The translations under genes and the position numbers were made by a program. Below, piece by piece: positions 62,946 through 64,000 of a stretch of DNA of 64,000 bases (position 1 is its first letter; each line of letters starts with the position of its first letter). The stretch spans positions 434,001 to 498,000 of the forward strand of contig NZ_CP096270.1 of NCBI RefSeq assembly GCF_023204835.1. Direction: 5' to 3'. The DNA comes from Salinarchaeum laminariae. GTDB taxonomy: Archaea; Halobacteriota; Halobacteria; Halobacteriales; Salinarchaeaceae. The notes beneath the pieces were generated by a model, which saw nothing but the letters and a program-made list of their open reading frames with translations, ran no database searches and had not been told where the DNA came from.

Positions 62946-64000
62946 TCAGTTGTCCTCGCCCAGCCGCGCGTCCTGCTCGATGACTTCTCGCGTGCGGTCC
63001 GTCGGCACGGAGACGCTGATCTCCTTCGTCCGGCCGTAGCGGCCCTTCGAGACGACGACCGCGTTGACGATGCCGAGCATATCGAGTTCGGAGATGAGGT
63101 CGGTGGCGCGGCGCTGGGTGAGGGGGTCGAGGCCGGCCTCCTCGGCGAGCGTGCGATAGACGTTGTAGACCTCGCCGGTGGTCACCCGGGACTCCCCGTT
63201 CTCGTCGAGGTCGATGATCGAGAGAAGGACGAGCTTGGACTGGGTCGGGAGCGTCCGAACGGCCTCGACGATCCGATCCAGTTCGATCTTGTCCTGCGCG
63301 CGCCGGACGTGCTCGTCGCCCACGCGCTCGGCGCCGTCACGCTCGGCGAACTCGCCGGCGCAGCGCAGCAGGTCGAGCGCGCGGCGGGCGTCACCGTGTT
63401 CCTGTGCGGCGAAGGCCGCACAGAGCGGGATGACGCCCTGTTCGATGACGTCCTCGCTGAACGCCATCTCGGCGCGCTGATCGAGGATGTCCGAGATCTG
63501 CTGGGCGTCGTAGGGCGGGAAGACGATCTCCTCCTCGCCCAGCGAGGATTTGACGCGCGGATCGAGGAAGTCGGTGAACTTGAGGTCGTTCGAGATGCCG
63601 ATGATCGAGACTTTCGAGCGTTCGAGGCCGGAGTTGATCCGCGAGAGGTTGTAGAGGGTGTCGTCACCGGACTTCTCGACGAGTTTGTCGATCTCGTCGA
63701 ACATGAACACCAGTACGCGTTCGTAGAGGTCGATCGCCTCGAAGAAGGACTGGTAGACCCGGTCGGTGGGCCAGCCCGTCATCGGGATTTCCTCGGTCGT
63801 CTCCGTGTAGGATCGGAGCTCCTCGATGCGGTCGCGGACGGCGGCGAGATCCTCGTAACCGAGCTCTTGGGCGCGTTCGACGTTGACGGCGTCGACGATG
63901 GCGGTCAGTTCGGAGATGTCGTCCTCGGCTCGCTCGAGATTGTCCTCGATGAACTCGTTGCCCAACTGTGCGAGTACGCGGTACTGCGTGTCGGTGACCT
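62946..64000 (-). CDS. Orc1/Cdc6-type replication initiator, N terminus cut by window edge
   Basis: About 351 C-terminal residues are visible; the frame is open at 64000, where it reads VTDTQYRVLAQLGNEFIEDN, within the AAA+ domain. Walker B is VLVFMFDEIDKLV. The sensor-1 Asn is in GISNDLKFTDFLDPRV, and the R-rich helix with HGDARRALDLLRCAGEFAE is typical. The winged helix (SRVTTGEVYNVYRTL, then LTQRRATDLISEL) closes the protein. Walker A lies outside the window. Haloarchaea carry several such genes; one next to an origin could be this one, but the origin side is not visible. Confidence 0.93.
   Translation of the reverse strand, partial: VTDTQYRVLAQLGNEFIEDNLERAEDDISELTAIVDAVNVERAQELGYEDLAAVRDRIEELRSYTETTEEIPMTGWPTDRVYQSFFEAIDLYERVLVFMFDEIDKLVEKSGDDTLYNLSRINSGLERSKVSIIGISNDLKFTDFLDPRVKSSLGEEEIVFPPYDAQQISDILDQRAEMAFSEDVIEQGVIPLCAAFAAQEHGDARRALDLLRCAGEFAERDGAERVGDEHVRRAQDKIELDRIVEAVRTLPTQSKLVLLSIIDLDENGESRVTTGEVYNVYRTLAEEAGLDPLTQRRATDLISELDMLGIVNAVVVSKGRYGRTKEISVSVPTDRTREVIEQDARLGEDN

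Noticed and set aside
62862..64000. Replication origin repeats next to the orc1 gene
   Set aside because: The visible flank is the 3' side of orc1. Only 84 bases of intergenic DNA are present there and I see no ORB-like motif. The side where an origin would be expected is outside the window.

Overview
The window is chromosomal DNA from a halophilic archaeon of the class Halobacteria; I cannot name the genus. The evidence is a very high G+C content, strongly acidic proteins, C50 carotenoid (bacterioruberin) genes, Tat-type lipoproteins and a halocyanin, an Htr-type transducer, Cdc48, EF-2, Orc1/Cdc6, PriS and GINS. Many genes have a TATA-like box 23-30 bases before the start codon, the usual layout of leaderless haloarchaeal transcripts. 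Genes are dense and lie on both strands. I recognise no insertion sequence, integrase, prophage or CRISPR array.

Layout. 1-9 kb: deacylase-family enzyme, amino acid permease, tRNA-Lys, a ParB-HTH/RHH protein, then carotenoid genes (crtB facing crtD-lyeJ-cruF). 9-17 kb: CsaA-like protein, PAC2 protein, MptD, the NAD-dependent glucose-6-phosphate dehydrogenase Azf, small membrane and VOC proteins, DUF309, a hydrolase, a secreted DUF4397 protein. 17-19.5 kb: DUF7127 gene coupled to cdc48. 19.8-30.3 kb: a probable cell-surface glycan region (flippase, two parallel beta-helix proteins, an AsnB-like protein, a phosphodiesterase/phosphatase-superfamily protein). 30.5-34.6 kb: a tightly coupled four-gene unit of transducer, 2Fe-2S protein, membrane protein and halocyanin. 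34.7-38 kb: priS-GINS and an acetyltransferase. 38-45.8 kb: RimK fused to a RimB-like domain, AlkA-type glycosylase, beta-RFAP synthase homologue, methylglyoxal synthase, a Na+/H+ antiporter with RCK domains, and membrane proteins. 46-55.6 kb: DUF6159, phosphotriesterase-family protein, Thi4, 4-phosphopantoate-beta-alanine ligase, a nucleotidyltransferase pair, a 13-repeat DUF1508 membrane protein, pantoate kinase. 56-64 kb: dCTP deaminase/dUTPase, aconitase, a wHTH-PemK pair, EF-2, a VOC protein and an Orc1/Cdc6 gene cut by the right edge.

Functional links: the carotenoid genes cover phytoene synthesis and the steps that make bacterioruberin from lycopene. Pantoate kinase and phosphopantoate-beta-alanine ligase are the two archaeal-specific CoA enzymes and both are present, 4 kb apart. 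PriS, GINS and Orc1 are replication proteins.

The main unexplained signal is an interspersed, non-coding, structured repeat. Six copies (9064-9181, 11039-11391 as two, 37258-37371, 55682-56096 as two) share fixed ends and carry long inverted-repeat stems whose two arms change together between copies. Two of the three loci hold the copies as divergent pairs. The second candidate is the transducer/2Fe-2S/membrane/halocyanin unit, in which every junction is a 4-base start/stop overlap.
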